Source: Paraburkholderia acidipaludis NBRC 101816
GTDB lineage: Bacteria; Pseudomonadota; Gammaproteobacteria; Burkholderiales; Burkholderiaceae
Direction of reading: 5' to 3'
NCBI RefSeq assembly: GCF_000684975.1
Contig: NZ_BAXZ01000010.1
Span: forward strand, 220,175 to 284,174
Length of the DNA stretch: 64,000 bases
Positions 17,057 to 26,668 of this stretch are shown here, one piece after another. How positions within the stretch are numbered: position 1 is the stretch's first letter; every line of letters begins with the position of its first letter. The notes beneath the pieces are model-generated. The model did no database searches. It saw only the letters and a list, made by a program, of their open reading frames with translations, and had not been told where the DNA came from. A program made the position numbers and the translations under genes.

Positions 17057-17207
17057 TCGCTGGCGGCTGAGACGCCACGAGAAGTCCCAAAGCCGCGCCA
17101 TGTGCGCAGTTTTTCTTTGGTACGCCTTCCCTCGTCGCAATGCGCGCAGCGCCCTGGTTGCCGTATGAGCGAGTCGCCACGTGGGTCGTTTTGTGGGTCG
17201 GAAAAAC

Positions 17208-17243
17208 GAAAGCCCCGTAAGTCATTGACTTTACGGGGCCTTT
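17208..17243 (-). terminator. Terminator downstream of tRNA-Ser
   Basis: GCCCCGTAA (17212-17220) pairs with TTACGGGGC (17231-17239) around a GTCATTGACT loop that can pair further. On the minus strand it follows the tRNA 3' end by about 12 bp and is followed by a short T run. Confidence 0.65.
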
Positions 17244-17248
17244 ACCTT

Positions 17249-17344
<96 letters not shown>

Positions 17345-17507
17345 GGTGTTCTACTACCGCGGCGAGCACTACAAACATGCCTTCACCGCGATCTCGCCAG
17401 CCCGGTCGTTGACTGGCGAAGCGAAGATTATAGAACATCCTGCAGCATTTTCCAAGCCCTCTTTCAAAAAATCGGAGGGCGAGAAAAACACCGTGTACCG
17501 GAGAGCG

Positions 17508-18800
17508 TCAACCGTTCGCTGCGAGGCGCGCCACCCCACCCATGTACGGACGCAGCACTTCAGGCACCGTCACCGAACCGTCTGCTTCCTGATAATTCTC
17601 CAGCACCGCCACGAGCGCGCGGCCGACCGCGAGGCCCGAACCGTTGAGCGTATGCACGAGTTCCGGCTTGCCCTGCGCGTTGCGATAACGCGCCTGCATG
17701 CGGCGCGCCTGGAACGCTTCGGTATTCGAGCAGCTCGAAATTTCGCGATAGGTGTTCTGCGCGGGCAGCCAGACTTCGAGGTCATACGTCTTCGCCGCCG
17801 AAAAGCCCATGTCGCCCGTGCACAGCGTAATCACGCGATACGGCAGGCCGAGCTTCTGCAGGATCGTCTCGGCGTGGACGACCATCTGCTCCAGCGCGTC
17901 ATAAGACGTTTCCGGCGCGACGATCTGCACCATTTCCACCTTGTCGAACTGATGCTGGCGAATCATGCCGCGCGTGTCGCGGCCATACGAACCGGCCTCC
18001 GAACGGAAGCACGGCGAATGCGCCGTGAGCTTGATCGGCAGTGCGTTCGCCTCGACGATGCTCTCGCGCACCGTGTTCGTGAGCGAGATCTCCGAAGTCG
18101 AGATCAGGTACTGCGTGACCGTGTTCTCGGCGCCGCCCTTCTCCACGCGGAACATGTCGTCGGCGAACTTGGGCAGTTGGCCCGTGCCGTACAGGATGTC
18201 CGGATTGACGATGTACGGCGTGTAGGTTTCCGCGTAACCGTGCTGCAGCGTATGCGTGTCGAGCATGAACTGCGCGAGCGCGCGGTGCAGGCGCGCCATC
18301 TGGCCGCGCAGCATCGTGAAGCGCGCGCCCGAGAGCTTCGCGCCGGTCTCGAAGTCGAGGCCGAGCGGCGTGCCCACGTCCACGTGGTCCTTCACTTCGA
18401 ACTCGAACTGGCGCGGCGTGCCCCAGCGGCGCACTTCGACGTTGTCGTTTTCGTCCTTGCCCACCGGCGCGCTGTCGTGCGGCAGATTGGGCACGCCGAG
18501 CAGCAGGTCGGACAGGCTCGACTGGATCTCTTCGAGCTTCGCGGCCGACGCCTTCATTTCGTCGCCGATGCCGCCCACTTCGGCCATCACCGCCGACGTG
18601 TCCTCGCCACGGCCCTTCATCGCGCCGATCTGTTTCGACAAGCTGTTGCGGCGCGCCTGCAGTTCTTCGGTGCGGGTCTGGATGGCGCGGCGTTCCGCTT
18701 CGAGCGCGGAGAAAGCCGCGACGTCGAGGGTGTAGCCGCGGTCGGCGAGGCGCTTCGCGACGCCTTCGAGGTCTTTGCGCAGCAGCTGGATGTCGAGCAT
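17508..18800 (-). CDS. serS: Seryl-tRNA synthetase
   Basis: A 430-residue class II aminoacyl-tRNA synthetase charging tRNA-Ser with serine. The N-terminal coiled-coil arm (about 27-105) contacts the long variable arm of tRNA-Ser. The catalytic domain follows, with SPCFRSEAGSYGRDTRGMIR (motif 2), EISSCSNTEAFQARR near residue 350, and GSGLAVGRALVAVLENYQ (motif 3). The length is standard. Its substrate tRNA-Ser(CGA) follows on the same strand, and rarA lies 87 bp upstream. Confidence 0.96.
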   Translation of the reverse strand: MLDIQLLRKDLEGVAKRLADRGYTLDVAAFSALEAERRAIQTRTEELQARRNSLSKQIGAMKGRGEDTSAVMAEVGGIGDEMKASAAKLEEIQSSLSDLLLGVPNLPHDSAPVGKDENDNVEVRRWGTPRQFEFEVKDHVDVGTPLGLDFETGAKLSGARFTMLRGQMARLHRALAQFMLDTHTLQHGYAETYTPYIVNPDILYGTGQLPKFADDMFRVEKGGAENTVTQYLISTSEISLTNTVRESIVEANALPIKLTAHSPCFRSEAGSYGRDTRGMIRQHQFDKVEMVQIVAPETSYDALEQMVVHAETILQKLGLPYRVITLCTGDMGFSAAKTYDLEVWLPAQNTYREISSCSNTEAFQARRMQARYRNAQGKPELVHTLNGSGLAVGRALVAVLENYQEADGSVTVPEVLRPYMGGVARLAANG

Positions 18801-18887
18801 GGGATTGTGAGACGCAGTTTCGTTGTGTGAAGTGGCAATTTTAGCGCACCGGCGCGCGGGGTCCGAGGGCGCCCGTCCCGGCGGCGT

Positions 18888-20219
18888 TCAGCTCCGGCGC
18901 TTCTTCTCGCGAATCTCGTCCTTGTGTTCCTCGCGCCATTGCGCGTCGAGTTCGGCAAGGCGCGCGAGCTTCTCGCCGATCTTGCCTTCAAGCCCGCGCG
19001 GCGTCGGCTGATACCAGCGCGGCTCGCGCATGCCGTCCGGCAGATAGGTCTCGCCCGCCGCGTAGGCATCGGGTTCGTCGTGCGCGTAGCGGTATTCGTG
19101 GCCGTAGCCCAGTTCCTTCATGAGCTTGGTGGGCGCGTTGCGCAGATGAACCGGCACGGCACGCGACTGGTCCTTGCCGACAAAGCGCCGCGCCTCGTTG
19201 TACGCCATGTAGCCCGCGTTCGACTTGGGCGCGACGGCCAGGTAGATCACGGCCTGCGCGAGGGCGAGCTCACCCTCGGGGGAACCGAGGCGCTCGTAAG
19301 TCTCGGCGGCGTCGAGCGTGATGCGCCCCGCGCGCGGGTCGGCCAGGCCGATGTCCTCCCACGCCATGCGCACGATGCGCCGCGCGAGGTAGCGCGGGTC
19401 GGCGCCGCCGTCGAGCATGCGGCAGAACCAGTAGAGCGCGCCGTCCGGGTTGCTGCCGCGCACCGACTTGTGCAGCGCGCTGATCTGGTCGTAGAAGGCG
19501 TCGCCGCCCTTGTCGAAGCGACGCAGATTCTCCGCGAGCGCACTGCCCAGCAGCGCCGTGTCGATTTCCGTGGACTTCTGCTGCGCGGCGGCGCGCGCCA
19601 CGATTTCCAGATTGTTCAGGAGCTTGCGCCCGTCGCCGTCGGCCGAGCCGATCAGCGCCTTCTTCGCCTCGTCCGCGAAGGTCAGGCCGCCCAGCTCCGC
19701 GCTGGCGCGCTCGAGCAGCTCGCCCTGCTCTTCCTCGTCGAGGCTCTTCAGCACGTACACCGCCGCGCGCGACAGCAGCGCACTGTTCACTTCGAACGAG
19801 GGGTTTTCAGTCGTCGCGCCGACGAACACGAACAGGCCCGATTCCACGTGCGGCAGGAATGCGTCCTGCTGGCTCTTGTTAAAGCGATGGACTTCGTCGA
19901 CGAACACAAGCGTCTGATGGCCGTGCGCACGATGCAGCTGCGCGGTCTCCACCGCCTCGCGGATGTCCTTCACGCCCGAGAGCACCGCCGAAAGCGCGAT
20001 GAATTCGGCGTGAAAGGCGTCGGCCATGAGGCGCGCGAGCGTAGTCTTGCCGACGCCCGGCGGCCCCCAGAGGATCATCGAATGCGCTTCGCCGGACTCG
20101 AACGCGACACGCAACGGCTTGTTGGGCCCAAGCAGATGCTTCTGGCCGATGACTTCGTCGATGGAGCGCGGGCGCAGCCGCTCGGCGAGCGGTACGTTGG
20201 CACGGGTTTCTTCGAACAT
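18888..20219 (-). CDS. rarA: Replication-associated recombination protein A (RarA/MgsA)
   Basis: A 443-residue AAA+ ATPase acting at stalled replication forks. It shows RPRSIDEVIGQKHLLG at the N-terminus, Walker A GPPGVGKTT near residue 60, Walker B VFVDEVHRFNK, sensor 1 GATTENPSFEVN and the C-terminal tetramerisation region with RRIVRMAWEDIGLADPRA. I start at MFEETRANVP because family members begin close to this; an in-frame ATG 13 codons earlier is less likely. rarA next to serS is a conserved bacterial order. Confidence 0.93.
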   Translation of the reverse strand: MFEETRANVPLAERLRPRSIDEVIGQKHLLGPNKPLRVAFESGEAHSMILWGPPGVGKTTLARLMADAFHAEFIALSAVLSGVKDIREAVETAQLHRAHGHQTLVFVDEVHRFNKSQQDAFLPHVESGLFVFVGATTENPSFEVNSALLSRAAVYVLKSLDEEEQGELLERASAELGGLTFADEAKKALIGSADGDGRKLLNNLEIVARAAAQQKSTEIDTALLGSALAENLRRFDKGGDAFYDQISALHKSVRGSNPDGALYWFCRMLDGGADPRYLARRIVRMAWEDIGLADPRAGRITLDAAETYERLGSPEGELALAQAVIYLAVAPKSNAGYMAYNEARRFVGKDQSRAVPVHLRNAPTKLMKELGYGHEYRYAHDEPDAYAAGETYLPDGMREPRWYQPTPRGLEGKIGEKLARLAELDAQWREEHKDEIREKKRRS

Positions 20220-20414
20220 GAGGTTTTCGCGATAATGTCGGCTTTTCGGCGCGACCACTCCAAAAGGGGGAACGTCGGCCGCGCCAGATCCAATCGTGCA
20301 TTATGACAGTGTGCGGCGGCGGGGCGAGGTGCGCCGGAACAAGCAGCCACGCCGCGCATGATCCGACCCGAAAATACCAAAATCATTCGACGACACCAGA
20401 GGACACTTCTCCCG

Positions 20415-21731
20415 ATGACCCAGGATTCACCCGCCGGCGCAGCCGGCTCCACCTACGCCCCGCTCCTGCCGGTGCCCGACGCGCGCCGCCAGTTCCGCAC
20501 CGGCGACGCCTTCGCGCTGTGGTTCTCGCTCGGCATCGGCCTGCTCGTCGCGCAAGCGGGCGCATTGCTCGTGCCGGGCCTCGCGCTGCCGGCCGCGCTC
20601 GCGGCGATCGGCATCGGCACCGTGATCGGCGTGGTGCTGCTCGCGCTCGCGGGCGTGATCGGCACGGATACCGGGCTCGCCGCCATGTCGTCGCTGCGCC
20701 CCACGCTCGGCGTGCGCGGCGCCTCGGTGCCGGCCATCATCAACATGGTGCAGCTCGTGGGCTGGGGCTCGTTCGAGATCATCGTGATGCGCGACTCCGC
20801 CGACGCGCTCGCAAAGCAGGCCTTCGGCTTCTCGGTGCCACTCGTCTGGACGCTGCTGGCCGGCCTCCTCGCGACGCTGCTCGCCGTGAGCGGTCCGCTC
20901 TCGTTCGTGCGGCGCTTTTTGCGGACGTGGGGGATCTGGCTGCTGCTCGCGGGCGCCGCGTGGCTCACGTGGAATCTGCTCGCGCGCCACGACCTGGGCG
21001 CGCTGATGCGCCGCCCCGGCACGGGCGACATGCCGTTCGGCAGCGCCATCGACCTCGTGGTGGCGATGCCGCTCTCGTGGCTGCCGCTGATTGCCGACTA
21101 CACGCGCTTTGGCCGCCGCGCCGGCGAAACCTTCCGCGGCACGCTGGTCGGCTATGGCATCGCGAACCTCTGGTTCTATGCGCTCGGCGCGATCTACGGC
21201 CTCGCGGCGGGCGGCGGCGACGCCCTCCTCACCTCGGCGCTTGCCCAGGCGGGCGGCGGCTTCGCGCTGCTGCTCGTGCTGATCGACGAGGTGGACAACG
21301 CCTTCGCCGACATTCACTCGGCCGCCGTTTCCACCGGGACGTTCTGGACGCGCGCGAGCGTGCCCTGGCTCTCGGCGGCGTTCGGCGCGATCTGCACGCT
21401 GATCGGCATCGTCGTGCCGATGGCGCGTTACGAGAACTTCCTGCTCTTCATCGGTTCGGTGTTCGCGCCGCTCTTCGGCGTCGTGCTGGCCGATCATTTC
21501 GTGGTGCGCCGCCGCCGCATCGAACCCAAGGCGCTCGCCGATCTGAGCGGCGTGTACGGCTATTCGGGCGGCTGGCACGTGAGCGCATTCGTGGCGTGGG
21601 TGATCGGCTTCGGCGCCTATCAGGCGCTCAATCAGTGGCTGCCGAATCTCGGTGCGACGCTGCCGTCGCTCGTGGTCGGCGCGCTTTGCTACCTCGTGCT
21701 GGCCAGCCGCCGGCGCGCCGCTTACGCATAA
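20415..21731 (+). CDS. cytX: NCS1-family permease, CytX-like (hydroxymethylpyrimidine) transporter
   Basis: A 438-residue, 12-helix nucleobase:cation symporter 1. Diagnostic segments are MVQLVGWGSFEIIVMRDSAD, VVAMPLSWLPLIADYTRFG and the FADIHSAAVS loop, all characteristic of the CytX branch proposed to import the thiamine precursor HMP. The start at 20415 avoids a basic leader from an earlier ATG. CytX genes are often preceded by a TPP riboswitch; I looked upstream and saw none, so regulation by thiamine is unsupported here. It is divergent from rarA. Confidence 0.75.
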   Translation: MTQDSPAGAAGSTYAPLLPVPDARRQFRTGDAFALWFSLGIGLLVAQAGALLVPGLALPAALAAIGIGTVIGVVLLALAGVIGTDTGLAAMSSLRPTLGVRGASVPAIINMVQLVGWGSFEIIVMRDSADALAKQAFGFSVPLVWTLLAGLLATLLAVSGPLSFVRRFLRTWGIWLLLAGAAWLTWNLLARHDLGALMRRPGTGDMPFGSAIDLVVAMPLSWLPLIADYTRFGRRAGETFRGTLVGYGIANLWFYALGAIYGLAAGGGDALLTSALAQAGGGFALLLVLIDEVDNAFADIHSAAVSTGTFWTRASVPWLSAAFGAICTLIGIVVPMARYENFLLFIGSVFAPLFGVVLADHFVVRRRRIEPKALADLSGVYGYSGGWHVSAFVAWVIGFGAYQALNQWLPNLGATLPSLVVGALCYLVLASRRRAAYA

Positions 21732-21761
21732 CGCCGTCAGCTTCGACTAACGCCTGAACCC

Positions 21762-21789
21762 AACGCCGCGCCGCCAGGCGCGGCGTTTT
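21762..21789 (+). terminator. Rho-independent terminator of cytX
   Basis: AACGCCGCGCC, loop GCCA, GGCGCGGCGTT and TTTT form an 11-bp stem 30 bp after the cytX stop. Confidence 0.8.
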
Positions 21790-21812
21790 CGTTCGTGCGA
21801 GCGCGATGCATG

Positions 21813-21849
21813 AAAAAAGCCACGCCGCGAACGATTCGCGGCGTGGCTT
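21813..21849 (-). terminator. Rho-independent terminator of the bio operon
   Basis: A 15-bp stem (AAGCCACGCCGCGAA and its complement around CGA) followed on the minus strand by six T, 44 bp after the bioB stop. Confidence 0.85.
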
Positions 21850-21893
21850 GCTTTCCGGCCGATTCGTATTACCTACGCACCGCCCTCAACGCG

Positions 21894-22967
21894 TCATTCG
21901 CAATGGCCGCAGCCAGCGTGCGCAGCCTTCTCCGACGCAGCGGGCAATTCCTGCGCCGCCTCCGCGCGAATGCCAAGCCGCGCAAGCAGCTTGCGGTCCG
22001 CCGCGGCCTGCGGATTGCTCGTAGTAAGCAACTGGTCGCCGTAGAAGATCGAATTCGCGCCGGCCATGAAGCACAGTGCCTGCAGTGCCTCGTCCATCTG
22101 CTCGCGGCCCGCCGAGAGGCGCACCATCGCCTTCGGCATGGTGATGCGCGCCACCGCGATCGTGCGCACGAACTCGAACGGGTCGATCGGTTCGGTGCCT
22201 TCGAGCGGCGTGCCGTGCACCTGCACGAGATTGTTGATGGGCACCGACTCCGGATATGGCTCCATGTTCGCGAGCTGCGCGATCAGCCCGGCGCGCTCGC
22301 GGCGCGATTCACCCATGCCGACAATGCCGCCGCAGCACACGTTGATGCCCGCGTCGCGCACGCGTTCGAGCGTGTCGAGGCGATCCTGGTAAGTACGCGT
22401 CGAGATGATCTGGCCGTAGAACTCCGGCGACGTATCGAGGTTGTGGTTGTAGTAGTCGAGGCCCGCGTCGGCCAGCGCCTGCGCCTGATGCGTCTCGAGC
22501 ATGCCGAGCGTCACGCAGGTTTCGAGGCCCATCTCCTTCACGCCGCGGATCATGTCCTTGATCGGCTCCAGATGGCGGTCCTTCGGATTGCGCCACGCCG
22601 CGCCCATACAGAAGCGCGTCGCGCCGTTGTCCTTCGCCACGCGCGCCGCCTTCAGCACCTCGTCCACGGCCATCAGCTTGTCGGCTTCGAGCCCCGTGTC
22701 GTAGTGCGACGACTGCGGGCAGTAGGCGCAGTCCTCTTCGCAGCCGCCCGTCTTGATCGACAGGAGCGTGGAAAGCTGCACGGCGTTCGCGTCGAAATGC
22801 TCGCGATGCACCTGCTGCGCGCGGAAGATCAGGTCGTTGAACGGCAGCTCGTAGAGCGCGGCGACGTCGGCGACGCGCCAACGCGCCGCCGCGTCCTGCG
22901 CTTCGGCCGCTGCAGCAGCCGCCTTGGACTTGCCGAGGCCGGTGATGTCGATGTGGGTTTGCGTCAT
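21894..22967 (-). CDS. bioB: Biotin synthase
   Basis: A 357-residue radical-SAM enzyme that inserts sulphur into dethiobiotin. It has the CxxxCxxC cluster motif in CEEDCAYCPQ and further family segments FCMGAAWRNPKDR, YNHNLDTSPEFY, and GGIVGMGES. It ends with a Cys/His-rich HAGCGHCE, of unclear role. I start at MTQTHID; the frame is open further upstream but that part is not BioB-like. It is last in bioA-bioF-bioD-bioB, with a 73-bp gap after bioD. Confidence 0.95.
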   Translation of the reverse strand: MTQTHIDITGLGKSKAAAAAAEAQDAAARWRVADVAALYELPFNDLIFRAQQVHREHFDANAVQLSTLLSIKTGGCEEDCAYCPQSSHYDTGLEADKLMAVDEVLKAARVAKDNGATRFCMGAAWRNPKDRHLEPIKDMIRGVKEMGLETCVTLGMLETHQAQALADAGLDYYNHNLDTSPEFYGQIISTRTYQDRLDTLERVRDAGINVCCGGIVGMGESRRERAGLIAQLANMEPYPESVPINNLVQVHGTPLEGTEPIDPFEFVRTIAVARITMPKAMVRLSAGREQMDEALQALCFMAGANSIFYGDQLLTTSNPQAAADRKLLARLGIRAEAAQELPAASEKAAHAGCGHCE

Positions 22968-23040
22968 GGTGTCAGGGTCCTTCGCGACGTTGACTTTTAG
23001 CAGTTCAAAGCAAATTTCAATGCAAGCCTTAATGCAGACG

Positions 23041-23769
23041 TCAATGCAATACCGGCGCGGCTGAGTCGGCGCCAAGCCGCCTGAGCAAAGCATCGATGTC
23101 CAGGTGCTGTGCCGCTTCGTCGGCGCTCGCGCCGCGCAGATGCGGCACGACGCCGATGAGCGGCGCACCGTACTGCGCGGAAAGGCGCTCGCGCAGTGCG
23201 TCGACGTTTTCTTCGGGGAACGTCATGGCCGGGTCGATACGGTTCGCCACCCAGCCGGCGAGCGCGAGGCCGCGCGCCGCGATCGCCTCCGCGGTAAGCA
23301 GCGCATGACTGATGCAGCCGAGCCGCATGCCGACCACGAGCACCACGGGCAGACCCAGCGCAACGGCGAGGTCGGCGGTGTCGTGCTGCGCCGTGAGCGG
23401 CACGCGAAAACCGCCCACGCTCTCGACCACGACGACCTCGGCGCGCTTGCAGGCCTCCCGATGGCACGCGACGATGCGTTCCATGTCGAGCGTCACGCCT
23501 TCCAGCGCGGCCGCGATATGCGGCGCGGCGGGCTCCTTGAGCAGGAACGGCGTGCGGATTTCGGGCGGCAGCAGCACGCTCGCGGCGGCATCGAGCTGGT
23601 CGGCGTCTTCGTTGCGCCACACGCCGTCGCGCTCGTATGCGCCGGCGGCAATGGGCTTGAGCGCCGCCGCGAGCAGACCCTTGCCGGCGAAGCCGCGCAG
23701 CAGGGCCGCGCTCACGAACGTCTTGCCGATCTCCGTATCGGTGCCGGTGACGAAGAGCGAAAGTGTCAT
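23041..23769 (-). CDS. bioD: Dethiobiotin synthetase
   Basis: A 242-residue ATP-dependent carboxylase making dethiobiotin from 7,8-diaminopelargonate and CO2. The P-loop GTDTEIGKTFVS is at about 8-19, LKPIAAG follows near residue 40, and the VVVESVGGFRVPL segment matches the family Mg/substrate loop (usually EGAGG; here ESVGG). Its ATG overlaps the bioF stop in an ATGA arrangement, implying translational coupling. Confidence 0.93.
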   Translation of the reverse strand: MTLSLFVTGTDTEIGKTFVSAALLRGFAGKGLLAAALKPIAAGAYERDGVWRNEDADQLDAAASVLLPPEIRTPFLLKEPAAPHIAAALEGVTLDMERIVACHREACKRAEVVVVESVGGFRVPLTAQHDTADLAVALGLPVVLVVGMRLGCISHALLTAEAIAARGLALAGWVANRIDPAMTFPEENVDALRERLSAQYGAPLIGVVPHLRGASADEAAQHLDIDALLRRLGADSAAPVLH

Positions 23770-24962
23770 CGTGTGCCCTCCCGGGTTGCCCGGCTCGCGC
23801 GCTGCAGCGAGGCGTCCAGTCGATCGAGATCCGCGTCCGAATGCGCGGCCGACAGCGAGATGCGCAGCCGCGACGTGCCCTCCGGCACCGTTGGCGGGCG
23901 AATGGCGGGCACCCACAGGCCATCGCGCTCCAGCGTGACTTGCAGCGCGAGCGTGGCGTCGTTCGCGCCCACCACGAGCGGCTGAACGGCCGTCTGCGAA
24001 TCGACCGGCAGCCAGCACGTCTCCTTGAGCATCGCCCGCGTGCGTCCGATCAGCTTGCCCAGATGAGCGCGCCGCGCGTCGCCTTCGTCGCCCGCAATGA
24101 TGCGCAGGCTGGCCGACACCGCATGCGCGACCGCCGGCGCCGAAGCCGTCGTGAAGATATACGGGCGCGCGCGCTGCACGAGCCACTCGACGACCGTGGC
24201 ATGCGCCGTGACGAACGCCCCCGCCACACCCGCCGCCTTGCCTAGCGTGCCGACCATCACGAGATACGGCGAGCGCAGCGCGGCTTCGGCCACGGCCCCG
24301 CGCCCCTGCGGGCCGAGCACGCCAAAGCCGTGCGCATCGTCGACGATGAGCCAGGCTTGATGGCGCTCGGCCAGTTCGACGAGACGTGCGAGCGGCGCGA
24401 CGTCGCCGTCCATGCTGAACACGGTGTCGGTGACGATCGCCTTCGGGCCGTCGGCGGACGCCTCCAGCATCGCGCCGAGCGCCTCCATGTCGGCATGCGG
24501 GTAGATCTGCACGTCGGCGCGCGAAAGGCGCGCGCCGTCGATCAGCGACGCGTGATTGAGCGCATCGCAAAAGAGCGTCGTGCCGCGGCCGGCCAGCGCG
24601 GTCACGATGGCCAGATTCGCCATGTAACCCGTGCTGAAATACAGCGCGCGCGCATTCTCGACAAAGCCGCCCGCGAATTCGGCGAGATCGTCCTCCAGTT
24701 GCGCGTGCGCGCGCGAATGCCCGCCGAGCAGATGCGAGCCGCCGCTGCCCGCGCCATAGCGCTGCGCGCCTTCGGCCAACGCGGCGACGAGCTGCGGATG
24801 CGAGGCAAGCCCGAGATAGTCGTTGCTCGCGAAGCCGATGGTCTCGCGGCCGTCCACGAGCATGTGCGCGCCGCAGGGCGTGTCGATCGTGCGGCGGCGG
24901 CGACGCAGGCCGCGCGTATCCAGTTCGCGCAGGCCTTGTTCGAGGGTGTCGAGGAGGTGCAT
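23766..24962 (-). CDS. bioF: 8-amino-7-oxononanoate synthase
   Basis: A 398-residue PLP enzyme condensing pimeloyl thioester with alanine, the first ring-building step of biotin synthesis. It has FASNDYLGLASHP, GSGGSHLLGGHS, DDAHGFGVLGPQGRG and the Lys-bearing VGTLGKAAGVAG. The start overlaps the bioA stop by one base (TGATG) and the stop overlaps bioD by four, so the three are translated in tandem. Confidence 0.95.
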   Translation of the reverse strand: MHLLDTLEQGLRELDTRGLRRRRRTIDTPCGAHMLVDGRETIGFASNDYLGLASHPQLVAALAEGAQRYGAGSGGSHLLGGHSRAHAQLEDDLAEFAGGFVENARALYFSTGYMANLAIVTALAGRGTTLFCDALNHASLIDGARLSRADVQIYPHADMEALGAMLEASADGPKAIVTDTVFSMDGDVAPLARLVELAERHQAWLIVDDAHGFGVLGPQGRGAVAEAALRSPYLVMVGTLGKAAGVAGAFVTAHATVVEWLVQRARPYIFTTASAPAVAHAVSASLRIIAGDEGDARRAHLGKLIGRTRAMLKETCWLPVDSQTAVQPLVVGANDATLALQVTLERDGLWVPAIRPPTVPEGTSRLRISLSAAHSDADLDRLDASLQRASRATREGTR

Positions 24963-26317
24963 CAGCGGTCCTCCGCGACGACGGCGTCGAAGGTTTCGAG
25001 CGCGCGTTCTGCGAGCAGCGTCTGGGTCTGCGCGTCGAGAACGTATGGCGGCATGACGTAGACGGTCGTGCCGATCGGGCGCAGCAGCAGCTCGCGCGTC
25101 AGCGCCGCTTCGAAGAAGCGCCGCGAGAACGAGGCCGCGCGCGAGCGGTCTTCGATCGCGGCGTCGAACGCGAGGATCGTGCCGCACTGGCGCACGTTGC
25201 GCACGAGCGGATGCGTGGCGAGCGGGCCGAACGCCTCGCGCAGTCGTGCCGACTTGCGCGCATTGGCGGCCAGCACGTCGCCCTGCTCGATCAGATCGAG
25301 CGTGGCGAGCGCGGCGCGGCACGCGAGCGGATTGCCCGTGTACGAGTGCGAGTGCAAAAAACCGCGCGTGGTGTCGTCGTCGTAGAACGCTTCGAAGATC
25401 GCATCGCGCGAGAGCACGATCGAAAGCGGCAGATAGCCGCCGCTGATGCCCTTCGACAGCGTCAGCAGGTCGGGCCAGATGCCGGCCTGCTCGCACGCGA
25501 AGAACGTACCGGTGCGGCCGCAGCCCACGGCGATTTCGTCGGCGATCAGATGCACGCGGTAGCGGTCGCACAGTGCGCGCAGCCCCCTGAGGTAGGCCGG
25601 ATCGTGCATGGCCATGCCTGCCGCGCATTGCACGAGCGGCTCGACGATCAGCGCCGCGATATGTTCGCTGCGCGCCTCGAACAGCCGCTCGACGTCGGCG
25701 AGCGCGCGCTGCGCCACGTCGGCCGCGCTCTCGCCCGTCTGCGCGCCACGCGCATCGGGCGACGCGACCACGTGCGCATGATGCAGCAGCGGATCGTAAG
25801 CATCCCTGAACAGCTTCACATCCGTGACACCGAGCGCGCCGATCGTTTCGCCGTGGTAGCTGTTGGCGAGGCAGACGAACTCGCGCTTGCCGCTTTCGCC
25901 ACGGTTACGCCAGGCGTGAAAGCTCATCTTCAGCGCGATCTCGACCGCCGAGGCGCCATCGGACGCGAAGAACGCGTGGCCGAGCACCTGCCCCGTAAGC
26001 GCCGCGAGCCGCTCGGCCAGCTCGACCGCCGGCTCGTGCGTGCAGCCCGCGAGCATGACGTGCTCGAGCGTGTCGAGCTGCGCCTTGAGCGCGGCGTTGA
26101 TCGACGGGTTCGCGTGGCCGAACAGGTTCACCCACCACGAACTGATGGCGTCCAGATAGCGGCGACCGTCACGGTCGTAGAGCCACGGCCCTTCGCCGCG
26201 CGCCACCGCGACTAGCGGCAGACGCTCGTGGTGCTTCATCTGGGTGCAGGGGTGCCACACGGCGCGCAGGCTGCGCTCGACCCAGCGGTCGGTGGCGAGA
26301 TTGGAATGCGAATTCAA
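24962..26317 (-). CDS. bioA: Adenosylmethionine-8-amino-7-oxononanoate aminotransferase
   Basis: A 451-residue class III PLP aminotransferase that makes 7,8-diaminopelargonate using S-adenosylmethionine as amino donor. Seen: VWHPCTQMKHHE (conserved N-terminal substrate loop), YLDAISSWWVNLFGH, LANSYHGETIGALG, LIADEIAVGCGRTGTFFACE and the Lys region LTLSKGISGGYLPLS. First gene of the biotin operon; the 351-bp region before it presumably holds the promoter, though no clear boxes or BirA-type palindrome stood out. Confidence 0.95.
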   Translation of the reverse strand: MNSHSNLATDRWVERSLRAVWHPCTQMKHHERLPLVAVARGEGPWLYDRDGRRYLDAISSWWVNLFGHANPSINAALKAQLDTLEHVMLAGCTHEPAVELAERLAALTGQVLGHAFFASDGASAVEIALKMSFHAWRNRGESGKREFVCLANSYHGETIGALGVTDVKLFRDAYDPLLHHAHVVASPDARGAQTGESAADVAQRALADVERLFEARSEHIAALIVEPLVQCAAGMAMHDPAYLRGLRALCDRYRVHLIADEIAVGCGRTGTFFACEQAGIWPDLLTLSKGISGGYLPLSIVLSRDAIFEAFYDDDTTRGFLHSHSYTGNPLACRAALATLDLIEQGDVLAANARKSARLREAFGPLATHPLVRNVRQCGTILAFDAAIEDRSRAASFSRRFFEAALTRELLLRPIGTTVYVMPPYVLDAQTQTLLAERALETFDAVVAEDR

Positions 26318-26668
26318 GTACGACTCCCGATACGACAGCGGGACCGAGATTAGCGCGAACGCCCGCGCAATGCACTACCCCAAAAATAGCGCTGCGAAGC
26401 GTCGCGGGGCGAGGTTCGATGCGGTTCGGCACAGCAAAAGGCCGATCGCCCGCGATACCCGCAAAAGCGCGTAGATGACGACGGCAAAGTCAGGCTCGCT
26501 TATGCAAAAAAATCTGTGCGCAGCGGCGGGAGAGCGGCGCAAAAATGGGGCCGCGCCGCAGCGGACAGCGCGCCAGCAGGAAAAAACTAGGAGGAAATCG
26601 AAGCGGAGGACAGCAGAGAAAGCGGCAACAGCGCCGGCAGCCTGCACGCGCCGCGCACGAAGGCGCGC
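26318..26668. other. Intergenic region upstream of bioA
   Basis: These 351 bp lie between the start of bioA and the stop of the hydrolase gene, both on the minus strand. The central part (about 26450-26590) is more A-rich than its surroundings and is the likely site of the bio promoter. I see no convincing gene, hairpin or known operator in it. Confidence 0.4.

Larger units (their letters stand above)
14265..17118 (+). repeat. Copy B of the duplicated DUF3304-DUF2235 cassette
   Basis: Direct repeat of 154-2995: leader, promoter, DUF3304 gene, DUF2235 gene and a decayed terminator. The right end lies about 135 bp from tRNA-Ser(CGA), a class of site often used by P4-type integrases, and a truncated integrase abuts the left end. 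I found no duplicated tRNA 3' end in the window that would define the far attachment site. Confidence 0.85.

Noticed and set aside
20220..20414. TPP riboswitch upstream of the cytX-like gene
   Set aside because: CytX genes are often thiamine-regulated, and a GGGGCGAGGTGC stretch hints at a thi-box start, but the CTGAGA and ACCTGATCTGG-like cores are absent.
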